Shown piece after piece: positions 37,505 to 50,715 of a stretch of 64,000 nt of DNA. The notes under the pieces were generated by a model. That model saw only the letters and a program-made list of their open reading frames with translations, was not told the origin of the DNA and made no database searches. The DNA lies in NCBI GenBank assembly GCA_016758965.1, contig JAEPRB010000037.1, positions 62,001 through 126,000 of the forward strand. Reading direction: 5' to 3'. A program made the position numbers and the translations under genes. Each line of letters begins with the position of its first letter. Positions within the stretch are counted from its first letter, which is position 1. Source of the stretch: Circinella minor. Lineage: Eukaryota; Mucoromycota; Mucoromycetes; Mucorales; Lichtheimiaceae.

Positions 37505-39964
37505 ATGGTCGGTAATAATAACGACATGATTGATCAAAAAACTCCTCTTATTGGAAGTCAACAACAACAGCAACAACAATATAATACTACACCAAAACCA
37601 CCTGTGAGTCGACCTAAATATAAACGTAGACGTTCATCCTTTGATGCATCTACATATAATAGTGCTGGTCAATCACCTAGTTATGTTCGTTCTTCTGCTG
37701 CTTCATCCTATCATGAGCCATTGACATTATCCGATCCTGGTCTTAATTTATCCAAACTTTTAGCTCTTACTATTTGCATGGCTGGTGTTCAATTTACATG
37801 TAAGTATAAAAAAAAAACAAATGACGGATGATGATGAATGATTTTTCTTTAACTAAATATTTATTAAAATTTTAGGGACTGTTGAACTTTCGTAAGTTTA
37901 TCATTTCGCTTGAATACAATAAACATAAATCTAACTAAACAATAATTCTACTAGTTATGGTACACCTTATCTTTTGTCACTTAATTTATCAAAAGAACTT
38001 ACAGCACTTGTATGGATTGCAGGTCCACTTTCTGGATTATTAGTTCAACCCGTAAGTTCATTTTTCTTTTTTCTTTTATATATATAAATGGAAATTTTCT
38101 ATTGGAGATATAATACAAAAGAAAACAAAAACACATTTCTAACATGTTTTCTTTATTATTATAAACAAATAAACAAATAAACAAAAACATAATAATAATA
38201 GTTGATTGGAGCATTTAGTGATAAGTGTACATCACGATTTGGTAAACGTCGGCCTTTTATTGTTATTGCTGGTCTTCTGACTTGCTTTTCAATGATTGGT
38301 GTAGCTTATGCTCGAGAACTAGGACAAAGTATTGCTTTATTGCAGTATGGTGATGAAGATATGGAACTTATTCGTCAAACAGTAAAGTATTCTATAATTG
38401 TTTAAAATACGATATACTATATATATATATAACTAACACGAATTATGTACTCTAAATTAGACTCGAACTTATGCTATTATTGTAGCCGTTGCATCTTTTT
38501 ACTTTTTGGATTTCTTTTTAAATGCAGTACAAGCTATTTGTAGAGCATTGATTTTAGATATTCCACCCTTATGGCAACAAGATGAAGCAAATGCATGGAG
38601 TGCACGTATGTGTAATTCTGCCATGGTGATTGGTTATTTTGTTGGTTTCGTTGATCTTGTTCATATCGTACCTTGGTTAGGTGATTCACAAATCAAAGTA
38701 TTTTGTGCTGTTGCTATTGCTGTCCTTTGTATAACTTTGACTATTACTTGTATAACGACGCGAGAAAAGAAATTAGATCGTGCTAATGATGAAGATAATC
38801 AGTAAGTTAATATTTAATTATGATTACGTATGAATTGTTATATTTATCTGCTTAATTAATAAAATGATTCCATAATTACTAATTTTATCTAATGTACGTA
38901 ATCATATGAAAAATATATAAATATTTAGACCATGGTATCATACTTTTATGTATATTTGGCGTGCTTTCAAGGTAAATCAATTTATTAACTATATATACGT
39001 ATAAACTAAATTATATTATTTCTAACAATAAAATTGTTTTTACGTACTGTCTTCCTCCCATCCTTCAACTTCATTTAGGAACTTCCTCGGCCAGTTCAAT
39101 CATTATGTAATACCCAATTTTTTGCATGGATGGGATGGTTCCCATTTTTGTTTTACAGGCAATTATATATATTTCATTAAAAATCTTATGTATAAATAAA
39201 TAAAAATAAAATCATCTAACTCACAAACAACTATATTGTAAAATAATAGTACACAATGGGTATCTGATATTTACTTTAGTACCCATCCTTCCAAAAAGGA
39301 ATCAGATGATACAAATTGGGCTGATGGAACTCGAGCAGGATCTTTTGCTTTATTACTTTATTCTATTGTCAGTGTTATTGCTGGCATTGTTATTCCTGCT
39401 CTTGTTACGCGATTTGAAAAAACGATTCGATGGGTTTCATTAACAAACATTTATACTTTATCTCATTTAATCGTTGCGGGTGCCTTGATATCTGCTTGGT
39501 TTGTCAATTCAGTTGCTGGTGCCACTGCTGTATTGGCCATTATGGGTATTCCATGGGCTATTGTATTATGGGTTCCATTTTCATTAGTGGGTGAATTTGT
39601 TAGTTTTGAAGAAGATAAAAGACAAAATGATCAATTCGTTAAAGCAATAACAGTTTCTGTCAATGCTTCCACATCAACACCCTCTTCAAAAATAACAACG
39701 CCTACTAAATTAGAAGAACAACAAGAACAAGATTCATCAGAAGATTTTGATGCGGGTATGATATTAGGAGTTCATAATATTTATATTGTATGTCCACAAT
39801 TTTTGGTAGCAGCTTGTGCAGCATTTATTTTTGCTGCAGCTGATGCAATAGATTCACCTAATAATGAACAAGGAGATTCTTCTGTTGCACCTGTATTAGC
39901 CTTTGGTGGTATGATGGCACTTATTGCAGCTGCTGTGAGTCGATTTGTTATCCGTGTCAAATAG
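37505..39964 (+). CDS. GPH/SUT-type disaccharide transporter (MFS)
   Basis: Predicted proton-coupled sucrose or alpha-glucoside importer in the plasma membrane. Eight exons (37505-37799, 37876-37891, 37955-38051, 38202-38381, 38461-38801, 38929-38971, 39079-39158, 39250-39964) close in phase to 588 aa; exon 2 is only 16 bp and intron 7 uses a GC donor. After a basic cytosolic N-terminus come about 12 hydrophobic segments. LIGAFSDKCTSRFGKRRPFI is the signature loop of the SUT/SLC45 family, with AGVQFTWTVELSYGTPYLL in the first helices and FFAWMGWFPFLFYSTQWV later. A long acidic Thr/Ser/Glu loop interrupts the last third. Substrate is inferred from family members such as fission yeast Sut1. Confidence 0.88.
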
Positions 39965-40577
39965 TAAACCCCACCACCCTTTCCTATTTTTTTTTTCTTT
40001 CTAAATACCAATTTATATTATTATTATTATTTTTATTATCAGTTTTTTTTTTATATAAATTCACATGCTTTTTTTTTTTTCCTTCGAGTCTTTTTTTTTA
40101 TATACCAATTTCAATTATTTTATTTTTTATATCTTTATTAAATGAAATTTTTTAACTCTATCTATCTATTGTGAATTGACTTTTACTTTAAATAGAAATA
40201 TGAATTAAATCCCCGATACGTTATTATAATTTATGCATGATTCTTTGAAAAAAGGAAGCCGCAACAAATGATGAACATAACTCTTTTATAACAATAAAAA
40301 ATAGTTGAGTTGAAGTAGTACTTTTAGGGGAAAAGAGAAGAAAAAAAAAATTGTTTGTGTTTGGAGAAATTTCATTCCAATCTTTTCTTTCCTCATTCAA
40401 AAAAGCAATTATGCAAATAAAACAGCTGAAACAATAACAAATAAAAAACATCCTTTTTATACGTAATTCTTTTTTTTTTTTTTTGGGGGGGGGGGCGTGG
40501 GGCAGAGGAGGAAACTTCCAAGTAGTAAAATTTTCCTTTTTTTTTACTCACACTTATACACACAAACTACTTACTCA
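39965..40577. other. Spacer between transporter and SEC2-like gene
   Basis: T-rich 3' flank of the transporter and promoter side of the next gene, with a long T-run followed by a G-run at about 40470-40495. Nothing else seen. Confidence 0.6.
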
Positions 40578-42192
40578 ATGCAACCTAAAGATCAACATGA
40601 CGAAAATAATGATCAAAAACTACACCGTACACCTTCAAAAAAGACTGATTTAACTCGTAAAGACATTGCTAATTTATATACTCAATTAGAATCTGTTGTT
40701 GAAAAAGTATCAAGTCCAGCACCTACTTCTCCATTATCAGATAATAACAACAATAATAATATAACTGTTCGTACTATTTCAACACCCAATAAATCACCTC
40801 AACTTTCAATATCGCCTTCTTCTACTACTACTTCTTCTGCTCTTCAACGACAACGACAACCTAGTGATTGTCCTCATCGTCACATTTTCATTGCACATGA
40901 AGCCACATGTGCTTTATGTGATCAACAAATACCTCAAATGACCCAACTTTTACAATCAGAACGTGATTTAAACCAATGGCGTACACAAGCTATTGAAAAC
41001 GAAAACAAATTGAAACAATTACAAAAGACCAAACAAGAAACAGAACAAAAACTAAATCAAGTAACGCAACATTTAAATTCTACAAGACAAGATATGCAAA
41101 AATTAAATGATAAATATGTGGATGCCATTGAACGTGTAGCTGAAATTCATCATGCTAAAGAATTGGTTGAAAATGAATTGGAAGAATTATCACAAAAATT
41201 ATTTGAAGAAGCCAATGGAATGGTAGCTACCGAAAAACGAGAAAAGTTTAATTTACAAGAAGCTTATAATCATTTACAAGCTAAACTAAATGAAACAAGA
41301 GAACGATTATCCGCTGAAGAAATGCAATTGAAAGAATTACGACAAAAAGTGCAAGATGGTACATTATCACCTGATGTATCTCATAAACCATTCGCACTTT
41401 TTCGATCTTTATCAACACCTACATCCAAAGGTCATCATGAATTTCAAAATACGGAAGGATCAGAATTATCAAAAGAAGAGCATGAAATCACGTCTAATGA
41501 ATCTAATCGCATCATGTTAACCAATACAAATGATCCAGAACAAACAGCTGCTTATGATCTTGCAGAACTTTTCCGTGCCCAATTACATATTTCAACAACA
41601 CATTATCAACATCCTCCCGATGGTATGGATGACATTTTAGTTGAACAATTGGCTGATTTTATCTTATCCAGTCCTTCCATGCCTTTGAAAAAAGTGCATT
41701 CTTTACCATTTTTAAAATTTTGTTTAACAGAAGACATTGAACCTTGTTTACGATTTGGTCCCAACTCGCGTATGTCAGCACGTAAATTGATGGATGCTAT
41801 CACAATGAATGCTTGTTATATTGAAGATACACCTCCAGGATTCGTAAAACAACAAGCCAAGAAACATTTTGTGAGTGAACAACCACTCAAGATTTCAGCA
41901 TTAAAGTTAACTATGTGGGAACGATTTAGTAGTGATGATACGGCCGGGATATTTCAAGGTTGTCAAGCATGTGGTCGTACAGAAACGTTATTACCTTATC
42001 GTTTTAGGATCTCTTATATGGATGATTGGGCATGTATTGATCGATTTTGTAGAGATCGATTGGTGGCCGTTTGTGAATTTTTTGTTTTTATTCGTAATAT
42101 TCGTCAAGGATATTATAGTAAAAGAACATTACCCGATCTTTATCATGAAGCAGTTCGATTACGATTACAAATGTTTTATGCTAGGTAACGTC

Positions 42193-42233
<41 letters not shown>

Positions 42234-42557
42234 TAGAGAGAGAGAAAAAAAGCTTTTGGATTATTAAACTAAAAATGGGAAACTTTTTATGATAGAATGG
42301 GCGTATTACCTTGGATAATGACAAGTTTAGGTATAAAAGGAAATGAATTGGGTACTGCATTAGAACCTTACATATCAGTACCTCCTACACCTGAAGGTGG
42401 AGTTCCTCCACCATCTCCTTTTAAAGATACATCTACGCATCATGAAGAATTATCCCCTCAAACACCCATAAGTCCATTACTTCCACCTTCACCCAAAATA
42501 CAAGATTTTACATCAAATACATCATCACCAAATTCTCCTACCACATCATCATCTTGA
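40578..42557 (+). CDS. SEC2-like Rab guanine-nucleotide exchange factor
   Basis: Exchange factor for the Sec4/Rab8 GTPase, driving secretory vesicles to the growing tip. Two exons (40578-42184 and 42296-42557) join AG|A in phase to 622 aa. The ATG at 40578 (MQPKDQHDEN) is preferred over an upstream open stretch lacking leader-free context. A Cys/His cluster (CPHRHIFIAHEATCALC) precedes a long coiled coil of about 170 residues. Within it ELVENELEELSQKLFEEANG (around residues 195-215) is the Sec2 GEF signature that contacts the GTPase. A C-terminal domain (LPFLKFCLTEDIEPCLRFGP to YHEAVRLRLQMFYAR) is shared with fungal Sec2 and animal Rabin proteins. The tail is Pro/Ser-rich. The intron carries an (AT)n(GT)n(AG)n microsatellite. 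Confidence 0.88.
42193..42244. repeat. Compound (TA)n(TG)n(AG)n microsatellite
   Basis: Fully inside the single intron of the SEC2-like gene, next to the donor. Confidence 0.9.
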
Positions 42558-42814
42558 AAAACAAAAAACAGAAAAAAAAAACGTTATTTTTTTTTTTTTT
42601 GTAAAATAATTATAATAGTTATGTATATACAGTCATTCCAACGCCAATAAGCAAAATTTTTTACTTTTCTTAAAAGGAGTACATACATATTTCGTTCTTT
42701 CTAATCAAGGTGGACTACTCACTTTGGTACAAAAATAGCCATTGTAAAATAGTTGATAAGCAAGGAAATGATGCTATGAATTATACTTTCCGTGTACGTA
42801 CGTTGTACACACAC

Positions 42815-42849
<35 letters not shown>

Positions 42850-42970
42850 TGTAACTTATGTGGTATATTTATTATTTTTTTTACAATTAATTATTAAGAT
42901 AATCTAGAAATAAAAGCTATATTACAAATATAAAATATAAAAATCTCCATTGATTGTCATATACTACTAA
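42558..42970. other. Convergent spacer between SEC2-like and STB6-like genes
   Basis: AT-rich; contains an ACAGTCATTCCAACGCCAATAAGC stretch (about 42630-42653) that resembles repeat-element ends seen elsewhere in the window, and an (ATT)n run at about 42819-42846. Confidence 0.5.
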
Positions 42971-45809
42971 TTAAAGTTGGGGAGTTGTTGTTGTTGTTGT
43001 TGTTGTTGCAGTAACATCCGTTCCTGTCGTAAATCCTTCTGAACCCATCAACCATCCTTTTACTTTCCTCCAATAATAATCAAAATAATTCCCAATGATC
43101 AACATGGTCGTTATCGATTGTTGTGAATCATGCATCTTATGTTCCAATAAGCTCACCTTATCATAAAACGTAGACACGTTATCTTCAACATCCTTTAAAT
43201 TTTCATTTAATACATTTAATTCATAATGTAACTTGGCACTTCCATCTTCTGCATCTTTTAATCGTAATTCTGTTTCATGTTGTTCTTCCATGGCTTGTTT
43301 GGCTGCTCTTTCCATTTGTTCAAATTCAGCTGAACGTCGTAAATACGTTGTACGTAAATTGTTAGCACGCTCTTCATATCCATGAGCCACTTGACGTAAA
43401 TCTTTATAGGCATGACTCAATAATGTATGTTGGCGTTGTAATTTTTCAAAAAGTAAATAAGTTTGAATGTCCATGGTAACAGCAGGTCGTTGTTGTTGAA
43501 TTTGAGAGGGGAATTCATCTGCTGAATCCGATAATAAAATGTCATCATCAAAGTGACTATTATAATTATTATTATTGTTGTTGTTATCGTCGTCGCTTAA
43601 TGCGGCCGTGGGTATCATGGTCAGGGAATGAGTACGATGAAAAGGTATCATATCATCAACATCGTCATCAGTATCGTCATCATCGTCCATATCATCATCC
43701 ATTGAATCATGATGCTGAATACCAGGTGATGTAGATGAGGAAAAGAAAATGGATACAGGAACAATACTATCAGACACAGATCGTGTTCGTCGTGGTATAC
43801 GATGAGGGTGTGATACAGGTGTAAAATCAGCTACATCATGAATAGCAACATCACTTCTTGGTCCATCACTACTAGGTATTGAAGATGGTGATGGAACAAG
43901 TTCATGTTGTAATTGTTCCACTGAATTATCTTGACGTTCTGCTTGTAATCGCCATGGTGGGATATCAGAATCAGATCGATAACTATTTATTTATTGATAG
44001 TTGTTCCATTGTTAAAAAAAAAGTTTATTAATAATGGCTTCAATTGATTACTAAATGGAGAGAATAATTCAAAAAAAAAAATTCTTTTTACCTGCTATTA
44101 TATAATTCATCATCAGAAGATTGTGGATTTTCAAAAATAGTATTTGAAACTTTGATTTGTGTAGTACGTGACGGTGGATGTAAAATATCTTCCACTGTTG
44201 AAAATCCACTTGGATCAGTGACTTGAACACTCGTATCAGTAACAGATGAACTATTTCTGCTTACTAGAGGACCAGATGGGGGTGGCGGTGGAGAAAGTTG
44301 AGGTGGCGGTGGTGAAGGTGGAATAATACGTGGATGCTGTTGATTTCTATTACTATTACTACGTACATGGAATGATCCAGCAAACTTCGATATCATTTCA
44401 GCTGCTGCCCCACTTGTTCTCGTGGTACGTGCAGATACACCTTTGATCATGTGCATGATCTCATGGTGATGCTTTTCTAATTCACCACTATTACCACTAC
44501 CACTTCCAGTACCTCCATAAGTACCACCTGTATTATTATTATTATTATTGTTAGTATTACTTTTAATATGATGATGAAGATGTCCAGATCCTGTATTCGA
44601 TGCTGATGTATTTTTTAATCGAGGTCTCCAAATAGCTCGTAAACTTTCAATAGTTGCATGATGTCGAAATACTTCTGGATCCGAAGATTCAGTAGATAAA
44701 GATGAATTACTAATTCCTAGAATGAATTAATACGTCTGTTAATAAATTAAACTTTTCCTTAAACAAGTGGATATAAATACAATAATTATGATACTCGTTT
44801 TATTATTATTATTATTCTTACCTGATATATCATCTAATTTAGATTTAATCACATTTCTTACTTTAAGTTGACCCACTGTGTATTCATTTAATTTATCCAA
44901 TGTTTCAAGATCAATCATTTTTGTTCGTCTTAAATTTTTGGCTCTCTGTAAAAAGTAATCATGTTTTATTTTTAAGTCTCTTTCTTCTATATACTGCAAC
45001 TATTCAATAATTAATTTACCTGATATTCTTCAATATCAAATCGAAAATGTTCATAATCAGCAAATGGATCTTTAATTGTCTAGAAAATAAATCGATTCAA
45101 AAATTTTAGTTATATATAAAGCATTTGGGAATCCATCTCAAGAAAAAAAAAACAACGTTATAAAATTTTACCGTAAAATTATATGCATGAAGTTTATTTC
45201 TACATAAAACCAATTTACTAATAAGTGCTGCTAATAAATGAGGTTCCATCCAAGGTTCTTTCAATTGATACTATATATATATACAAAAAAAAAAAAATTA
45301 ATAGATCATTCAAAATAAACAATTATAAATGTTTACCTCGGGTGATTTATGTGGATGATATTTTATATAAAATTGCCAAAAAGCTTGAGTTGTTTCATTA
45401 CATATAAGTCCATCAATATATTCTTTTTTTAATAAATTGAATAAATATAATGCTATTTGAGCTAATCGGACTAAATTAATAACAGCTTGTTCAAAAGGTA
45501 CTGTTTCTGCAATTTTATAAATAGATCGAAACTTTTCTTCCGATGCAGGACTAATATAATTCATTGAAGTGGAGGTTTGGTCAATATATATATAAAAAAA
45601 ATGGTAGTAGTAATAGTAGTAGAAAGACCACTTACTTTGGTTTACGTAAATTTAAAGCACTTCTACCAGTACAATTTGTTCTTCTTAAATTAATATTTAC
45701 ATAAGCTTGATTAATCCATTTATCATAATCACCATCAGGTACAAGAACCATATCCATATCAAAAGGTAATTCACTTGGATCTGTTAACATAATTTCACCT
45801 AAACATGTC

Positions 45810-45840
<31 letters not shown>

Positions 45841-46438
45841 TTAGGTCAATTAAAAATGATATATATCTTTTGAATTCTAATCTAAAAATAAATTCAAAAT
45901 ATATTTACAGGTTTAAATTTTAAAGGAGTATGTGTATTAAAAAATGCTTGAATTTCAGGTCTTGGATGTTGTAATTCTGCTGTTGATATACGAATAACAC
46001 ATACTCTAATCTAAAATATAAAAAAAAGTTAAAAACCACTTTTTTTTTTTGTTTCAAAATGAACTTTTTTTGGGTCCTTACAAAATGGTTTTGGTCACCT
46101 GTAAATACTTTAATAGTATTTGAAGCAATACTACGATCACATAACCTAATACATTAAAAAGAAAAAATCTATTAATTAACTTTCAAGTATACTTTTTTTT
46201 TTTAACAGAAAGAAAAGAAGAAAAAAAAAACATATAATAATTACAAATGACAATTAAATGTATTTTTATATATACATATATAAAACTTCTTTCTTTACCA
46301 TTGTTCAATAATATAAATTTGATAACCAACAAGGTAAGCTTCTTCTTCAACTATACCTAATCCACACGATTCAGCTAATTGTAAAGTCTTTTTTCTTTCA
46401 ACAAATACAAATTGTTTTCCGTCATGTAACATTGTCAT
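42971..46438 (-). CDS. STB6-like fungal protein
   Basis: Fungal-specific protein of the STB6/STB2 family, linked in yeast to the Sin3 corepressor; its biochemical role is not established. Ten exons (46438-46299, 46145-46082, 46010-45909, 45808-45636, 45550-45337, 45270-45172, 45079-45020, 44999-44822, 44716-44092, 43982-42971) close in phase to 888 aa. The N-terminal domain is spread over the small exons: AYLVGYQIYIIEQW, DRSIASNTIKVFTGD, RVCVIRISTAELQHPRPEIQ and CLGEIMLTDPSELPFDMDMV. A helical middle follows (HDYFLQRAKNLRRTKMIDLE). The large last exons encode low-complexity Asn/Gly, poly-Pro and acidic segments, then a coiled coil (LLFEKLQRQHTLLSHAYKDL onward) and a Thr-rich end. Assignment to STB6 rests on the N-terminal pattern; start could be the Met two codons downstream. 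Confidence 0.75.
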
Positions 46439-46553
46439 TTCAAGAGCATCGTATAAAGAAAATAAAAACAAAAAAAAAAATAATAATAATAAGTTTCCTT
46501 TTTTTCTTTAATAAAAGTAGTTTTTGGTCAAGGGAATAAAATGAAAAAAGTTT

Positions 46554-48171
46554 CCTGCAGCCTGAAATCAATGTCGTAAGCCAATAAAAATCAATGTCGC
46601 TTGAGCAGGTCACATGCTCCATAATTAACTTGAAAATCTTCTTGTCGCCGAGTAGAGTGTTTGCAGAATCTAAATTCTACAAGTGCTACACAAAGTCGAT
46701 GTGGAACATTGAGTTTATGAAAGAGAGCAAAGGGGAAGAAGGCTCGCATAAAATGAGAGAAATAACTGAAAAGCGCGGATATCCTCGATATATTAATCAA
46801 GAAAAAGCTAGATTTTTCAAGACTAAAGATTGAAAAGTGTTTGAGTGCTTCAACAACAACAAAACAGTTAGATGTGCATGTTCGTGCTGCACGGAGATGA
46901 GTAAAGGAGTATTAAGACGTTTCCGGATTCGATCTTTGATAGTAAGAAACAAGACCGTAGAAGTATTCTCAATGAGGAGCACAAAATGACGGTTATAAAG
47001 TATGTTGATTCTAATCCCTCTACCGCAACTGCGGATATAACTGAGCATTTAATGAATAAGTTTAGGCTTAATGATCTAAACGTCTTCCGTAGCACAGTGC
47101 ATACTTTAAGATGACTGAATGTAACTTATCACTAAAAAAAAAGCAAAGTTTCACTCTGTTGAAAGAAATAGTCCAGATAAAATTAATGATCGTCATGATC
47201 GTGTTCGAGAATGGGATGAAACAGATATGACATTTCTTGACTAGCCGCATATTTCTTGATGAATCACCATTCCATATAAATATGAAACGTACAAGAGCTT
47301 GGTCAACAGTGGGTACTTCTGCTGTTGTAACTGTGCCAACTACAAGAGCAAAAACTACCACGGTATTAGGAGCCATCTCTGCTTTCAGGATTAATCAAAG
47401 TTAGTGTGAGAATACCTAAATTCCTAGTAAGAAGAAGAGAAAGGCTAGTCATGAATCTGGAATTCTGAGCACTGGAACTGTTACAGGCCACTACATCACC
47501 TTTTTGAAGGAAAAATTAGATGAAATGGATCAACATCCACAAATGAAAGAGCATTATTTGATTATGGACAACGTCCCGATACAGAACACTTCCAATGATA
47601 TTGCAAAGTATGTTTGAGTATCATGGATATCGATGTGCATATCTTCCTCCATATTCTCCTGAGCTTAACCTAATAAAACAATTTGGTCTGTTGCAAAAGA
47701 GCAAGATTAAACGCCAATGATTCTTACAGCAAGAGACCTTTTTCAACAAGAATCCGTGAAGCATGTAATAATGCGAAACCTACAGACTTTATTGGGTTTT
47801 TTTCTCATTCACATAGATGTGCAGATAAGTGTCGTAGAAAAGAGAACCTGTAAGCGCATAACCGCAACAGGTATTAACAAATACAATAAGAAAATAGTCG
47901 TAAGAGTATAAAGGTAAGTAAAATTTTTCTTTTCTTTATCTATTATAAGTTAATTATCAAAACTTTATGAAAATAATGTCCAAAATGGTCTTTATTTGAC
48001 GGCTTAATGCAACATTCGGAATGTTGTTTCTAAAAACACATGACATGAATATCAACAAATGCGACAAGATTTCTAAGCAAACGACTTTAATTTTGGAGCA
48101 TGTGACATTAATTTTGCTGCCAATAAAAATCGATGTCGCTTGGCAGCGACATTACTTTTGGAAATCTTGTA
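46554..48171 (+). mobile_element. Decayed Tc1/mariner-type transposon
   Basis: Inverted termini enclose a ruined transposase gene. GTCACATGCTCCATAATTAA (46609-46628) is mirrored at 48087-48106 with one mismatch. Both ends also hold CCAATAAAAATC(A/G)ATGTCGC hairpin-like motifs. The element sits between the STB6-like gene's 5' end and a tandem repeat. The exact outer boundaries are uncertain by a few tens of bases. Confidence 0.75.
46660..47911 (+). pseudogene. Tc1/mariner DDE transposase remnant
   Basis: Several plus-strand frames give an IS630/Tc1-type DDE endonuclease broken by stops and frameshifts. Recognisable parts are a helix-turn-helix region near 46950-47100, first acidic block LDESPFHINMKRTRAWS near 47255-47305, second MDNVPIQ near 47564 and third PPYSPELNLIKQFWS near 47650-47690. 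The second Asp and the Glu are about 31 codons apart across a frameshift, compatible with a DD34E-type core that has lost bases. It cannot encode an active enzyme. Confidence 0.8.
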
Positions 48172-48279
48172 TATAAAACGTCATCAATAGTGGTGCGGTG
48201 TTAGAAATTGTGAGACTTCTTTACTAGAAGGAAATCTTTTGGGGGTTGGTGGTTTTTTTTTCTCGCATCGTCTAAACCG

Positions 48280-48654
48280 TGGCTTGACCGACAAAAAGGC
48301 GACAGACGGATATCCTGTGCTGAAGGGCTTTGTTAAGGCACAGGAGGTCCCGCCGCGAGTGATCTGATTTGCTTGACATCTACCCTTGCTGTGACAAAGG
48401 TTCAGTCTAGTTTGGTGGCAAATGCCGTTGGCTTTTCATGGACTGCATTTCAGGTTACGAGATGCAATTGAAGGACATGGCTTGACCGACAAAAAAGGCG
48501 ACAGACGGATATCCTGTGCTGAAGGGCTTTGTTAAGGCACAGGAGGTCCCGCCGTGATTAATCTGGTTTGCTTGACATCTACCCTTGCTGTGACAAAGGT
48601 TCAGTCTAGTTGGTGGCGAATGCCGTTGGCTTTTATGGACTGCATTCCAGGTTA
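48280..48654. repeat. Two tandem copies of a 177-bp noncoding-looking unit
   Basis: TGGCTTGACCGACAAAAAGG starts at 48280 and again at 48478; both copies run to GACTGCATT(T/C)CAGGTTA (about 48456 and 48654). Similarity is near 95 percent with small indels, so neither frame is preserved. Base composition is richer in GC than the flanks. It resembles neither a tRNA nor a gene I recognise. Confidence 0.8.
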
Positions 48655-48879
48655 TTTTTGCCTTCAATCTCTTGCACATCTTTTGATCATCATAGGAAAG
48701 TAATTCAGGGAATAGAAAGGAAAAGTGATTCATTTCATTTCATTTTTTTTTTGTTTAACTAACATTTTTTCCCGTGTAAACGGGATTAGTGGCTTTATCT
48801 ATACGACATCAGATCGACTACATATCCGACTAATACGAAACCTCCGTTTGCCTCATATTGACATGTATCATGGATCGCA

Positions 48880-49320
48880 GTTATTTGGAAAGAACATTAA
48901 AATGTACAATTTGGGAATGCTTTCTTTTTCTCCTTCTATTGTTACCGACCAGGAAACAAACTTGTACCGTCTAGCTATTGACACCGTTTTTTTTTTTGTA
49001 ATAACTTATCACTATTTTATATCGAACTACCCTGATTCATTCAGATATTGAATAAAAATTATTTTCTAACTTACAGTAAAAAGGAAGAACGTTTGTGGAT
49101 ACCTAATTTGACAATCTGAACTCTCCCATGATCGAGAATATATTCCCGTGATAAATTCCTATCAATGTTAACAATATCCAGAGGATCGTTTTTTGTTGGA
49201 ATTTTGGTATCCTTGGATATAGCTGATTAAAAAAAAAGATAAGGATGTATCTGGTTACGGGCCAATGTTCTTGACTGTTTTTCGATGATGTATCTTGTGT
49301 CATTCTACATATTGACACTC
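48880..49320 (-). pseudogene. Unrecognised coding fragment
   Basis: The minus strand shows a stop-free, codon-like stretch at about 49105-49210 (reading DPLDIVNIDRNLSREYILDH and GRVQIVKL) with a plausible acceptor AATCAG upstream and a donor after KL. A second piece at about 48890-48985 reads RYKFVSWSVTIEGEKESIPK. I do not recognise the family. Frame breaks suggest a degraded mobile-element or gene remnant. Confidence 0.35.
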
Positions 49321-49676
49321 ACAAAAATAACAATAATAACAATCGGTTGCTTTCACTTCCATTTCAATGCTGATATATGATGGTGTGAAAATAATTAGAT
49401 GTTAATTATATATGCTGTAATATGAAGTGCTAAATCAAAAAATATACTGTACTTTAAAAGGTTACAGGGAAAAAGACCCACTAATTCCTTGAATTGATCC
49501 CCCTTCTTCTGGGTCTAACTAGGTAAGATCATTCTCCAATTCACAATATTGAATGATATATCTATAATCGCCTTATTTCAATTTTGTGATTTGAATTCTC
49601 GCTTCCAAATATGGCAACCCAATGCCAAATAGGGTAAAGCGAAGAATTTATTGTATGAAAAATCAGTTGGTTCAAT

Positions 49677-50015
49677 TTAATCATGTTTGCCAATGCGACG
49701 ATGAGATGAGTAGAGGCGAGAGGATTGTTTATCAAATAATTCCATAGCTTCTGGTGTCAGTATATCTTGTGAACAAGCATCGATAAAACCCCATGCCCTT
49801 CTAAAAAAACGACTCGTGGTAACAGCTGGAGTGCCGTTTTCTGACGAGATTGAGTCTCCAAAAGTGTTTTAGGTAAAGGCAATGAGCTATCTGCTTTGTC
49901 TTTCCAAACGAGTGGAAGTGTATTCGTATATGTAACCAGAGATTGATTATATTGACCTTGTTCATTGCGTAATTGTTGCTGTAGCGCTTTTTGCTGTTTT
50001 TTTTGTAGGAGGCAT
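49677..50015 (-). pseudogene. Possible transposon ORF remnant
   Basis: A minus-strand start MPPTKKTAKSATATITQ at 50015 and a terminal stretch RRAWGFIDACSQDILTPEAM ... KQSSRLYSSHRRIGKHD ending at 49677 lie in compatible frames with broken sequence between. The terminal block recalls the C-termini of repetitive transposon-encoded proteins in Mucorales. It may be an internally deleted copy. Assignment is weak. Confidence 0.35.
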
Positions 50016-50715
50016 ATTGTTAAGAAGAAGTTTACCTTTTGCAAGAGAAAAAATGTTGACATGACAACAACAATATACCAGATATACAGTGTAGTAATCA
50101 TGTGTAATATAAACACGGAAGTATAATCGTCTGGTTTCCAATTTTCCTATTTACTTTGTTCACAATATGTATTAAAATATTTATTACGGATTGAAAAGCG
50201 GGTAAATTTTTGGCGGTTATGTATAGATGAAATACACCATATAAAAATATAAGTGTAAAAAAAAAACAAGATGAATGCAGTCAAGCTACAATTATAAGAT
50301 CTCGACCTTTTTTGAATATTGCTACTACTATTTCATGCTCCAAAACCTTCGATCTGTGATCTTTTCCATTTTCTTAAAGGTTTTTTTTATTTCTCATGCT
50401 AGTTTTGTATAAACCAGGTGCTGTACTCAAAAAGACTTAAAATAAAACAATCAAATTTTGCAGTATTAACATTATAAACGACCCAGTAATACGCGTTTTT
50501 AGGCTCGCAGAAACAAACAATTTTTTTTTGCAATCCTAATGTTTAGCAGGTCAATCCTTTATTCATTATAAAATTTATTACGATTACGCTTTATATGATA
50601 TTTTGTATTACGATGTATACATTTTTTATATCTTTTTAAAATTGAGTATGGCATGAAATTCTTATATTCCATTATTTGTTATAAAAAAAAAGAATCGCAA
50701 TCTCCAAAATGTCGA
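50016..50715. other. Spacer in accessory island 2
   Basis: AT-rich, no supported feature; 3' flank of the ten-exon gene. Confidence 0.6.

Noticed and set aside
42710..42907. Open frame with poly-Tyr
   Set aside because: Produced by an (ATT)n microsatellite in a convergent spacer.
48455..48733. Minus-strand 92-codon frame in the tandem unit
   Set aside because: Not kept in the other copy of the repeat because of indels, so coding is unlikely.
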